Source of the DNA: Leadbetterella byssophila_A | Lineage (GTDB): Bacteria; Bacteroidota; Bacteroidia; Cytophagales; Spirosomataceae | Assembly: GCA_040394735.1 (NCBI GenBank) | Contig: JBEBRR010000015.1 | Coordinates: 1-64,000, forward strand | Reading direction: 5' to 3' | DNA: 64,000 nucleotides | Shown here: piece by piece, positions 51,143-59,117 of the stretch | Position numbering within the stretch: position 1 is the first letter of the stretch | Layout of the letters: each line of letters begins with the position of its first letter | The notes under the pieces: generated by a model | The model's database searches: none | The model's input: the letters and a program-made list of their open reading frames with translations, nothing else | Told to the model about the DNA's origin: nothing | Position numbers and translations under genes: made by a program

Positions 51143-52762
51143 TTATCTCAGGATCAGAAGTTTATCGGAATACACCTTTCCTGAATAAAGTACGGAAATA
51201 TGATACAGCCCGTCATGAAGCTCTCCGAGGTTCAGGCGGGCTTTTTCAATGTCGTGGTAGAGCACTTTCCCTTGCCGGTCAGAAACGGTGATTTTGTGGT
51301 CGTCCGGTAGTGTCCGGTCTCCGATCCTGAGAGAAAGGGTCTGACGGGAAGACAAAGGATTGGGGTAAGTCAGGATCCGCAGGTTTTCCGGTTCTTTTCC
51401 CAGGACGGCATAATCGCGATAGGCAATATCCCGTGCTCTTGTGTAGCTGGGGATGCCGTAGCCGTATTCATTGTCAGGAGTAGGATAGCGGTCAGCTGAC
51501 CGGATAAGAATATCGCGAAGCTGCAGGGCGGTAAGGGTAGGAAACTGCTGCCGAAGCCCGGCCATAAAACCGGTTATCAAAGGGGCTGAATAAGAAGTTC
51601 CGTTACCTTTGGATACGGATGAACCGTTGTTACTGTAGGCAGTAGATGCCCCCATGGCACTCACATCCGGTTTTATACGCCCGTCAGCAGAAGGCCCGAA
51701 AGAGCTGAAGTCGGCTTTTTGCCGGGCGGCATTTACGGCACCTACAGCTATGACATATTCGGCATCGGCAGGGGTAGAGATGTGTTTCCATGCGCTGCGG
51801 CCTTCATTTCCGGCTGAATTTACCACTATCATTCCGGTGCGGCTGGCATAATCTGCCCCGCGCGCTATAATGGTGGTTTTGCCGTCCATCTGTTCGTACG
51901 CATAATTCTGGGCAGGATCGGTAAACTTATAGTATCCGAGTGAAGTATTAAGCACATCAGCACCGAGGCTGTCTGCATGTTCTGCTGCCAGCACCCAATA
52001 TACTTCTTCTATTTTTGATTCGTTTTCATCGGGATCATCTTCTGTAACGTACAAGGCCACTTCTGTTTCCGGAGCTGTGCCGGAGAGCTTGCCCGGGAGA
52101 AGGCCTGCAATGATGCTCAGCACATTGGTGCCGTGGGGGCTGTCGCGGTAAACATCCGGGGTTTCATGGACATAATTATAAGTGTGCCTGATCTTATTTC
52201 CGTTCCGCAGGTGGGCGAAAGCGTCAGCGGTATTAACCTGCGGGAAACCGGCATCCATTACAGCAATCAGTACCCCGGCCCCCCGGTAGCCCTGAGCATG
52301 CATGGTGTCAGCTCCCAGCATTCTGATCTGGGGAGAGGTGTCACCATACTCGAAGGGGGTAACCGGTGAGTCAGACTCTGCCCATATACGAGCATACTTT
52401 CCAAGGGAAATGTCCCCTCGTATGTCTGCATCATCTTCAATATGACGTACACAGGATAAAGATTTCAGGATATTCATCCGGGAAGAATCTCCCTCTGCCA
52501 ACACGGCATTCAGCCACTTCGACTTCCCGATGATCCGGAAGCCCGCTTGCCGGATATCGTTCAGGTAGGTGTCAGAAACCGGCAGGTCCTCATCGGTCAG
52601 TGCAATATTCTGCCTGGCCCGTCTTTCAAGGGAACGTTCCGACAGGTACGTTTGCGGATCAAGACCGGTTGAGCCGGCTTTATCTTTCAGATAAACAAAA
52701 TATTTAACCTGTCCCTGCACCAAGAGGGGGAACAGAAACAGGAAGACAAAAACTTTACGCAT
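51143..52762 (-). CDS. S8 serine peptidase with type IX secretion C-terminal domain
   Basis: A 539-residue subtilase. It has a signal peptide (KVFVFLFLFPLLVQGQ). The catalytic Asp is in IAVMDAGFP, His in DSPHGTNVLSI and Ser in GTSYSAPLITG. The last 80 residues (ILTYPNPLSSRQ to DKLLILR) are a Por/type A sorting domain, sending the enzyme through the type IX system to the surface or medium. It degrades extracellular protein, substrate unknown. It converges with gldC. Confidence 0.93.
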   Translation of the reverse strand: MRKVFVFLFLFPLLVQGQVKYFVYLKDKAGSTGLDPQTYLSERSLERRARQNIALTDEDLPVSDTYLNDIRQAGFRIIGKSKWLNAVLAEGDSSRMNILKSLSCVRHIEDDADIRGDISLGKYARIWAESDSPVTPFEYGDTSPQIRMLGADTMHAQGYRGAGVLIAVMDAGFPQVNTADAFAHLRNGNKIRHTYNYVHETPDVYRDSPHGTNVLSIIAGLLPGKLSGTAPETEVALYVTEDDPDENESKIEEVYWVLAAEHADSLGADVLNTSLGYYKFTDPAQNYAYEQMDGKTTIIARGADYASRTGMIVVNSAGNEGRSAWKHISTPADAEYVIAVGAVNAARQKADFSSFGPSADGRIKPDVSAMGASTAYSNNGSSVSKGNGTSYSAPLITGFMAGLRQQFPTLTALQLRDILIRSADRYPTPDNEYGYGIPSYTRARDIAYRDYAVLGKEPENLRILTYPNPLSSRQTLSLRIGDRTLPDDHKITVSDRQGKVLYHDIEKARLNLGELHDGLYHISVLYSGKVYSDKLLILR

Positions 52763-52843
52763 GATATAGAATAACCTATATCAAATATAAGTAAAGTCAG
52801 GAAGAACGCAATACAGCTTTTCGTAAATCTTCAGGGAATACGC

Positions 52844-52978
52844 TTAAAAAGTAAGGTTAAAAATTCCGATCAGGACCAAAGCTGAAAGCACGATAACATT
52901 TAAGACTCTGAACCAGCGGTACTCCACGATAGAGGTGCTGGCTTTCGCCTTGTGATAGTTTAATTGCACATTTTTCAT
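52844..52978 (-). CDS. Small membrane protein, 44 residues
   Basis: A minus-strand ATG at 52978 opens a 44-residue frame ending TAA at 52844. It starts MKNVQLNYHKAKASTSIVEY and then has one transmembrane helix at about 27-43 (VIVLSALVLIGIFNLTF). The basic N-terminus and single C-terminal helix look like a genuine small tail-anchored protein. No family is known to me. It explains part of a 395-base gap; the remainder (52763-52843 and 52979-53157) shows only the hisG promoter element. Confidence 0.45.
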   Translation of the reverse strand: MKNVQLNYHKAKASTSIVEYRWFRVLNVIVLSALVLIGIFNLTF

Positions 52979-53130
52979 TTTTTAATACAGGGTTAAGTAA
53001 AGGAAATACCGGGGCACTTTCGGTTATGATTTTTTTGATATGAACTTGCAGTTCCTTTAGAAAAAGCACCAGAAATTTCAATTCGGCAATAATATTAAAG
53101 AATCTACAATTTATTTACAAGAGTTAAGGC

Positions 53131-53138
53131 TAATTTTG
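53131..53138 (+). promoter_or_regulatory. -7 promoter element TAATTTTG of hisG
   Basis: Plus-strand match to TAnnTTTG, 19 bases before the hisG ATG. No attenuator or His-rich leader peptide is visible. Confidence 0.5.
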
Positions 53139-53157
53139 TGCCAATTTGCGAGAATTA

Positions 53158-54018
53158 ATGAATAAAACAGTAAAAATAGCTATCCAGAAGTCGGGAAGGC
53201 TCAGTGAGGATTCGCTGAATCTTTTCAGAGAATGCGGGATCAAGGTAGAAATAGGAAAAGGCCGTTTACGGTCAATATCTTCAAACTTTCCTGCAGAATT
53301 TCTTTTTTTAAGAGACGATGATATTCCGGGTTATGTGGAAGACGGGGTGGCTGATCTGGGGATAGTAGGAGAGAATGTTCTGGTAGAGTCCGGTAAGAAG
53401 GTAGATGTGGTGAAACCGCTGGGCTTTTCCCGCTGCAGGCTTTCTATTGCGGTTTCAAGGGAACGTGATTTCGTGCTGCCTGAAGATCTGAGCGGAAAAA
53501 GTATTGCCACTTCGTATCCCCGCATTCTGGGAGATTACCTCCGGAAAAATAATATTACTGCGCATATTCATGAGATCAGCGGTTCGGTGGAAATCGCCCC
53601 CTCTATCGGGCTGGCTGATGCCATCTGCGATATCGTAAGTTCAGGCAGTACCCTGCTGAGTAACGGGCTGAAGGAACTGGAGAGTATTTTCAGGTCGGAA
53701 GCCGTGCTGATTGCCAATCCCGCTCTTGCCCCTGAGCAGCAGGCTATCCTCGATAAGCTTCTGTTCCGGATAGCTTCCGTACAAACGGCTAAAGATCATA
53801 AATATGTGTTGCTGAATGCACCTAATGATAAGCTGGAAGCCATAACGGCTATTCTTTCCAGCATGAAAAGCCCTACCGTTATGCCCCTGGCCATAGAGGG
53901 GTGGAGCTCAGTGCATTCGGTGCTGAAGGAAAACGATTTCTGGGAGAAGATCGAGTCGCTGAAAGACGCCGGAGCCCAGGGCATTCTGGTTATTCCCATC
54001 GAAAAAATGGTATTGTAA
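53158..54018 (+). CDS. hisG: ATP phosphoribosyltransferase, long form
   Basis: A 286-residue HisG, first enzyme of histidine synthesis. It contains IAIQKSGRLSEDSLNLFRECG, DIPGYVEDGVADLGIVGEN, and the PRPP-loop region EISGSVEIAPSIGLADAICD. The C-terminal 75 residues form the ACT-like regulatory domain of the long form, so feedback by histidine is expected. ATG 53158 is chosen over an upstream TTG. Its TAA overlaps the hisD ATG by one base. Confidence 0.96.
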   Translation: MNKTVKIAIQKSGRLSEDSLNLFRECGIKVEIGKGRLRSISSNFPAEFLFLRDDDIPGYVEDGVADLGIVGENVLVESGKKVDVVKPLGFSRCRLSIAVSRERDFVLPEDLSGKSIATSYPRILGDYLRKNNITAHIHEISGSVEIAPSIGLADAICDIVSSGSTLLSNGLKELESIFRSEAVLIANPALAPEQQAILDKLLFRIASVQTAKDHKYVLLNAPNDKLEAITAILSSMKSPTVMPLAIEGWSSVHSVLKENDFWEKIESLKDAGAQGILVIPIEKMVL

Positions 54019-55277
54019 TGCAGGTGATCAAATATCCGTCTGAAGCTGAGATCAGCAATCTTATCCGGCGGCCGGTATTGGGCCGGGAGGAAATAGAAAG
54101 CCGTGTTTCCCCTGTACTGGAAGAGGTCAGGACGAGGGGCGATTATGCTTTAAAAAAGTTTGCACTGGAATTCGATAATATCCTGATGGATGATTTTGCA
54201 GTTTCTGTGAAGGAAATGGAGGAGTCTGCCGCTAAACTGGATAACGGACTCCGCACGGCTATTGACCAGGCCTTTGAAAATATCTATCGTTTCCACCAGT
54301 CGCAGGTGAAGGGGGAAGAGCCGGTGGAGACTATGCCCGGTGTGCTGTGCTGGAGAAAATCAAAGGGGATAGAAAAGGTAGGGATTTATATTCCGGGAGG
54401 AACCGCTCCGCTTTTTTCCACAGTGCTGATGCTGGGTATACCTGCCATGATTGCAGGCTGCACAGAAGTGATCTTATGTTCGCCTTCCAACCACCCCGCT
54501 ATTTATTATTGTGCGCTGAAGTGCGGTATTACTTCGGTTTTCCGGACAGGAGGCGCTCAGGCCATAGCTGCTATGGCTTACGGAACTGAAACTATCCCCC
54601 AGGTGTATAAGATCTTCGGCCCGGGAAATCAATATGTGACGGCTGCCAAGCAGCTGGTTTCCCGGTCGGGTGTGGCTATCGATATGCCGGCCGGCCCTTC
54701 GGAGGTGGCCGTACTGGCCGACCACACAGCTCATGCTGATTTTGTGGCTTCCGATCTGCTTTCCCAGGCAGAACACGGGGCAGACAGCCAGGTGATCCTG
54801 GTGTCAACTTCAGAGGCGCTTATTGATGGGGTGATGAATGAGCTGGAAAGCCAGCTGCCGGCCTTGCCGAGAAAAGAGCTGGCCGGAGAAGCCCTGAAAA
54901 ATTCAAAGGCCGTACTGGTTAACAGTCCGGAAGAGGCAATGGCCATACTTAACCGTTATGCACCCGAACACCTGATACTGGCGGTGGAAAACCCCGGAGA
55001 ACTTGCCGGGAAAGTGGTGAATGCCGGTTCCGTATTCCTGGGTCACTATACGCCGGAATCCTGCGGAGATTATGCATCGGGAACCAACCATACCCTTCCT
55101 ACCAACGGCTTTGCCCGTACCTACAGCGGAGTTTCGGTAGACAGCTTTGTAAAGAAAATTACCTACCAGCAGATATCGGCGGAAGGTCTGCAGAATATCG
55201 GGAGTACAGTAATGAAAATGGCTGAAGCTGAACAGCTTCAGGCACACAGTAGTGCCGTTAAAGTGAGACTGAAGTAG
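54018..55277 (+). CDS. hisD: Histidinol dehydrogenase
   Basis: A 419-residue HisD, which oxidises histidinol to histidine. The conserved blocks are VGIYIPGGTAPLFSTVLML, GPGNQYVTAAKQLV, DMPAGPSEVAVLAD and HTLPTNGFARTYSGVSVDSF; the zinc ligand region QAEHGADSQ is intact. Start at 54018, with the A shared with the hisG stop. The next genes are on the other strand, so the his operon is limited to hisGD here. Confidence 0.96.
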   Translation: MQVIKYPSEAEISNLIRRPVLGREEIESRVSPVLEEVRTRGDYALKKFALEFDNILMDDFAVSVKEMEESAAKLDNGLRTAIDQAFENIYRFHQSQVKGEEPVETMPGVLCWRKSKGIEKVGIYIPGGTAPLFSTVLMLGIPAMIAGCTEVILCSPSNHPAIYYCALKCGITSVFRTGGAQAIAAMAYGTETIPQVYKIFGPGNQYVTAAKQLVSRSGVAIDMPAGPSEVAVLADHTAHADFVASDLLSQAEHGADSQVILVSTSEALIDGVMNELESQLPALPRKELAGEALKNSKAVLVNSPEEAMAILNRYAPEHLILAVENPGELAGKVVNAGSVFLGHYTPESCGDYASGTNHTLPTNGFARTYSGVSVDSFVKKITYQQISAEGLQNIGSTVMKMAEAEQLQAHSSAVKVRLK

Positions 55278-55278
55278 A

Positions 55279-56457
55279 TCAGACCCTTTCTATAATAATG
55301 GCGCTGGCACCGCCGCCGCCGTTACAGATGGCAGCCATGCCTGTGCGGCCCTGACGGGTATGGAGAACATTCAGCAGAGTGACAATGATCCGTGCTCCGG
55401 AAGCGCCCAGCGGGTGTCCGAGGGCTACCGCACCTCCGCAGACATTCATTTTGGCGAACGGAATATCCAATTGGGCAGCAAAAGCCATGGGGACGGCCGC
55501 AAAGGCTTCGTTTACTTCAAAATAATCGATATCGCCGGTTTGAAGGCCGGCCTTTCTTAATGCTTTTTCCGCAGCCAGCACGGGAGCCGTGGTAAACCAT
55601 TCAGGCTCCTGAGCGGCATCGGCGTAGCTGACTATTCTTGCCAGCGGGGCCATGTTTCCGGCTTTTATCACTTCCTGTGAGACCAGCAAAAGGGCCGCTG
55701 CGCCGTCATTGATAGTAGAGGCATTGGCTGCCGTTACGGTTCCGTCTTTGGTGAAAACGGGTTTTAAGGCCGGGATTTTCTCAAAGTTGACCCGTTTATA
55801 TTCCTCGTCTTCCGTGATCTGCGTGATGTTTCCTTTTTTGTCTTTTACCTCTATGGGTACGATTTCCTGTTGAAAGAAGCCGTTAGCGGTATTTTCAGCG
55901 GCAAGCTTATAGGAATTGATGGCAAAGGCATCCTGGGCTTCCCGGGTCAAACCGAATTTTTCAGCAGTGGCATCGGCAAAACAACCCATGGCTTTTTGCT
56001 GGTATACATCGGTAAGGCCGTCTTTGGCCAGGCCGTCTATCAGCGTACCATTTCCGTAGCCGTAACCGTAGCGTGCTTTTTCCAGATAGAAGGGAATCTG
56101 TGACATGTTTTCCATGCCTCCGGCTATCACGGCTCCGTTTTCGCCGGTTGCGATGCTGGTGGCGGCCAGCATCACCGATTTCATACCCGAAGCACAGACC
56201 TTGTTGATAAGCGTGGCAGGTACTGAAGCAGGCAGGCCCGCGCGCAATACAACCTGTGTGGCCGGAGCCTGGCCCAGGTTGGCCTGAACCACAGAGCCGA
56301 AATAAAGCTCATCGATAGCAGAAGGGTCAAAATGAACACTGTCCAGTGTACCTCTGACAACGGCTGCACCCAGCTCGGGAGCAGATACACCGGCCAATAC
56401 TCCTCCGAAGCTTCCGACGGGAGTTCTTTTCGCGGCTACGATAAATACGTCTTTCAT
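55279..56457 (-). CDS. Acetyl-CoA C-acetyltransferase (thiolase)
   Basis: A 392-residue thiolase. The nucleophile C88 is in LINKVCASGMKSVM. The NEAFA block, GHPLGASGAR (active His) and CNGGGGASA (second Cys) are all present. It makes acetoacetyl-CoA or cleaves 3-ketoacyl-CoA. It ends one base after hisD in convergent orientation. Confidence 0.95.
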   Translation of the reverse strand: MKDVFIVAAKRTPVGSFGGVLAGVSAPELGAAVVRGTLDSVHFDPSAIDELYFGSVVQANLGQAPATQVVLRAGLPASVPATLINKVCASGMKSVMLAATSIATGENGAVIAGGMENMSQIPFYLEKARYGYGYGNGTLIDGLAKDGLTDVYQQKAMGCFADATAEKFGLTREAQDAFAINSYKLAAENTANGFFQQEIVPIEVKDKKGNITQITEDEEYKRVNFEKIPALKPVFTKDGTVTAANASTINDGAAALLLVSQEVIKAGNMAPLARIVSYADAAQEPEWFTTAPVLAAEKALRKAGLQTGDIDYFEVNEAFAAVPMAFAAQLDIPFAKMNVCGGAVALGHPLGASGARIIVTLLNVLHTRQGRTGMAAICNGGGGASAIIIERV

Positions 56458-56487
56458 GTAGTTTTAAGGTTGATGAAGGGGAAATTA

Positions 56488-56910
56488 TTACAAATTTGCC
56501 CTGGATATGGCCTGCTCGGCCAGCTGAAGTAATTGTTCCGGACTTTTGAAGCCTATGGCGTGGTTAACCACCCGCTCATTCCGGGGGTCAATAAACAGGA
56601 GGGTGGGGTAAACCTGGATCGCATATTTTCTGCTCAGGCTTATTCCTTCTCCTTTCTCCATATCAAATTTGACATTGATGAAATTCCTGTTGTAGTATTC
56701 TCCCAGTACCTTATCCGGGAAGACCTGGTTCTGCAGCTTTATACACGGACTGCACCAGGTGGTGTAAGCATCAAAAAAAATGAGCTTATTCTCCTCTTTC
56801 GCCTTCTTTACAATCTCTTTCCATCGGGACGACTCAAAATCTATCCCCCCGGACTGTGCAAGTGTTACCTGACAACCCAGTAACAGGATTAAAAAACCAA
56901 GTCTTTTCAT
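56488..56910 (-). CDS. Secreted thioredoxin-like protein (CSPC)
   Basis: A 140-residue protein with a signal peptide (MKRLGFLILLLGCQVTLAQ) and thioredoxin fold; the active site is TTWCSPCIKLQNQ and the cis-Pro lies in VYPTLLFIDP. Probably a periplasmic thiol-disulfide reductase. It lies upstream of the thiolase gene on the same strand. Confidence 0.88.
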   Translation of the reverse strand: MKRLGFLILLLGCQVTLAQSGGIDFESSRWKEIVKKAKEENKLIFFDAYTTWCSPCIKLQNQVFPDKVLGEYYNRNFINVKFDMEKGEGISLSRKYAIQVYPTLLFIDPRNERVVNHAIGFKSPEQLLQLAEQAISRANL

Positions 56911-56966
56911 TCGAAATATTTAAGCGGGTTCTCCTCCCGGTTTGTGATTATAACGTTAAATCGGGA

Positions 56967-57299
56967 TTAATCGTATTCCTCATCGTCATCATTGCGTTTA
57001 CCTCCCCCTATCTGCATGGTATCCAGGTCAGTGTAACCCCCTGAGGAATCTTCTTCCTCCTCGTCATCTGAAACAGGACCATCGGTATCCAGAACATTCT
57101 TTTTGGCTTTCATCTGGGGCATGCGCAGGAGATAAAATTTGTCTTCCGTTTCATAAGGCAGCGCCTGTGCGTATTTCCCGTCCCTGTCAGTAAATAAGAT
57201 CAGGCTGTCTTCGTATCCGTTAGGATATTGTTCCAGAATTTGCTCCTGAAGGTCTTCTTCTAATTTCAGGAAATCCTTTATGACTTTTGGCTTACTCAT
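56967..57299 (-). CDS. Acidic conserved protein of unknown function
   Basis: A 110-residue protein. The first 70 residues are a compact basic domain (VIKDFLKLEEDLQEQILEQYP, DSLILFTDRDGKYAQALPYE). The C-terminal 40 residues are disordered and extremely acidic (VSDDEEEEDSSGG, DDDEEYD). I do not know a function; a nucleic-acid or protein-mimic role of the tail is speculation. Confidence 0.75.
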   Translation of the reverse strand: MSKPKVIKDFLKLEEDLQEQILEQYPNGYEDSLILFTDRDGKYAQALPYETEDKFYLLRMPQMKAKKNVLDTDGPVSDDEEEEDSSGGYTDLDTMQIGGGKRNDDDEEYD

Positions 57300-57453
57300 T
57301 TCTTAATACAATAGTATTATGTGTAGTGAAAACTATAATGTTTAAAGCGATCCGTTTATATATCGTGCTAACAGTAAAAATATTTTTTTAGTTTTACTTT
57401 TTATTTATTTTCTTTCCGAAACATTATTAAAATTTACGTACTAAAAAATACGA

Positions 57454-58068
57454 ATGAAACCAGTCTATAAAGCACATCCCTGGCACGGGATATCGATAGG
57501 ATCAGAGGCCCCGGAAAAAGTGACCACTTTTATTGAAATCGTTCCTTCTGATACCATAAAATACGAAATTGATAAAGATTCGGGATACCTCAAGATTGAC
57601 AGGCCCCAGAAGTATTCCAATATTATTCCCGCACTTTACGGATTTATTCCCCAGACTTACTGTGGCGACCGCGTAGCCGAGATTGCCCGCGGAAACGGAG
57701 CGGCGGTAGTGGAGGGTGACGGAGACCCGCTGGACATCTGTGTGCTTTCGAGCCATAATATTACCAGTGGCAATATCATTTTGCAGTCACGTCCTATCGG
57801 CGGCTTTTGCCTGCTGGATAAGGGAGAAGCCGATGACAAGATCATATCTGTGCTGGTAGGTGACCAGATCTACGGACAGTATAATGATCTTTCGGAGCTT
57901 CCCAAGGGAGTGATAGAGCGGCTGAAGCACTATTTCCTTACCTATAAGAACCTTCCGGATGAGCCTCAGACCTGTTCCATTGCTTTTGAATATGGAAAAG
58001 AGCACGCGCACCGGGTGATCCGCAACTCGATGGAGGATTACCGCGACCTGATATTTAAGCCTTTTTAA
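57454..58068 (+). CDS. ppa: Family I inorganic pyrophosphatase
   Basis: A 204-residue soluble pyrophosphatase. The metal-binding signature is EGDGDPLDICVL; the substrate region IDRPQKYSNIIPALYGFIPQTYCG precedes it. It hydrolyses pyrophosphate in the cytosol. It has its own 150-base upstream gap and converges on the RES toxin gene. Confidence 0.95.
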   Translation: MKPVYKAHPWHGISIGSEAPEKVTTFIEIVPSDTIKYEIDKDSGYLKIDRPQKYSNIIPALYGFIPQTYCGDRVAEIARGNGAAVVEGDGDPLDICVLSSHNITSGNIILQSRPIGGFCLLDKGEADDKIISVLVGDQIYGQYNDLSELPKGVIERLKHYFLTYKNLPDEPQTCSIAFEYGKEHAHRVIRNSMEDYRDLIFKPF

Positions 58069-58077
58069 TATCGGCTT

Positions 58078-58545
58078 TCAGAATTTAAACCGGTGGTCAA
58101 AGCTCATTTTCTGAGTAGAGACCACCTTTATTTTTTTTGCGTCAGGATGATACGGATTGATCAGGTAATTCGATTCGGGAGGTACAATGCTGCTGGGTAC
58201 TTTCATAACTGCAGCTTTGCCCCCCAGTACAAAATCATCCCCCAGCCGCTGGGTAGCGGCAACCGGCGGTTTGGCATTCCAGTTTTCGGGAAGATCCCTG
58301 TGCAATAGTTCAATAATGGTTATATCATCCGGAATCTCAATCTCCACATAATACCGGTCGTCCGGCAGGTCTTCGCTGAGATCCAGATGCACGGAAACTT
58401 CGAGAGTGGCCAGGGCCCGTGATTCTGCCGTATACGCGAGGTATGTGTTTTTGCTGTTCCAACGAAAACCGCCGCTCCGGGCCGCCCCGATACCTTTCAG
58501 GGGAGCATCAAGATACTTTTCCCGCTCTATTCTGTATACCCTCAT
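58078..58545 (-). CDS. RES-domain toxin (NAD+-depleting)
   Basis: A 155-residue RES domain protein. The Arg, Glu and Ser that name the fold are seen: GGFRWNSKNTYLAYTAESRALATLEVSVHL and the later PPESNYLINPYHPDAKKI. RES toxins act as NAD+ phosphorylases or glycohydrolases. The ATG shares one base with the antitoxin's TAA. Confidence 0.88.
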   Translation of the reverse strand: MRVYRIEREKYLDAPLKGIGAARSGGFRWNSKNTYLAYTAESRALATLEVSVHLDLSEDLPDDRYYVEIEIPDDITIIELLHRDLPENWNAKPPVAATQRLGDDFVLGGKAAVMKVPSSIVPPESNYLINPYHPDAKKIKVVSTQKMSFDHRFKF

Positions 58546-59030
58546 TATGCCATACTGCCATATTCCAGGCGATTAAGAGCGTTCCTGACCTCCTGGATGC
58601 CGGTAACGGAATCGAGAAGGCTCTCCGGGGTTAAGCCGCCCAAAGAGAGGTTCGGTTTTTTAAGCCAGCGTGAAAACTTATCCTTTTCACCATTAAAGAC
58701 CTCCTGGCCGAAATCAGTTAATTCGGAAAGGAGGAGAATAAACTCACTATCCCGGCCGCTAAGTAGTGAATTCTCTCTTCTTTTTTTATTATAGGTGGTT
58801 TGGGGAATATTCAAAAGTACCAGCATATCTTTTACCGGCGTATTCATTTTTTTGCTGATGGCCTCAATAGCATGGTAAGAGACCCCCTGGCGCACCAGGT
58901 TCACTCTATCCATCCGGCTGTTCCAGTAATACACTTCCGTGTCACTGACCATCAGCTTTGAGGTGTCTTCATCTTCTTTCCCGCTGTAGCTATTATGCTT
59001 CTTATGATATTTTACCGGATCTTCTGACAT
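58545..59030 (-). CDS. Xre/MbcA/ParS-type antitoxin
   Basis: A 161-residue antitoxin of the type that pairs with RES toxins. The N-terminal half holds a helix-turn-helix-like part (VSYHAIEAISKKMNTPVKDML, VLLNIPQTTYNKKRREN). The C-terminal toxin-binding domain contains VFNGEKDKFSRWLKKPNLSLGGLTPESLLDSVTG. It precedes and overlaps the toxin gene and probably represses the promoter. Confidence 0.88.
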   Translation of the reverse strand: MSEDPVKYHKKHNSYSGKEDEDTSKLMVSDTEVYYWNSRMDRVNLVRQGVSYHAIEAISKKMNTPVKDMLVLLNIPQTTYNKKRRENSLLSGRDSEFILLLSELTDFGQEVFNGEKDKFSRWLKKPNLSLGGLTPESLLDSVTGIQEVRNALNRLEYGSMA

Positions 59031-59048
59031 GATGCAGCTATTTTGCTT

Positions 59049-59079
59049 CTAAATTATAGCATATATGTTTGTCTTACAA
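59049..59079 (-). promoter_or_regulatory. Toxin-antitoxin promoter with CATATATG palindrome
   Basis: On the minus strand TTG (59079-59077) is followed by 20 bases and then TAATTTAG (59056-59049), one mismatch from TAnnTTTG. The spacer holds the palindrome CATATATG (59060-59067), a candidate operator. It is 19 bases upstream of the antitoxin ATG. Confidence 0.5.
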
Positions 59080-59117
59080 CGATTCTCTCTTTCTTTTGAG
59101 AAAAAGTTATCTCCTTT

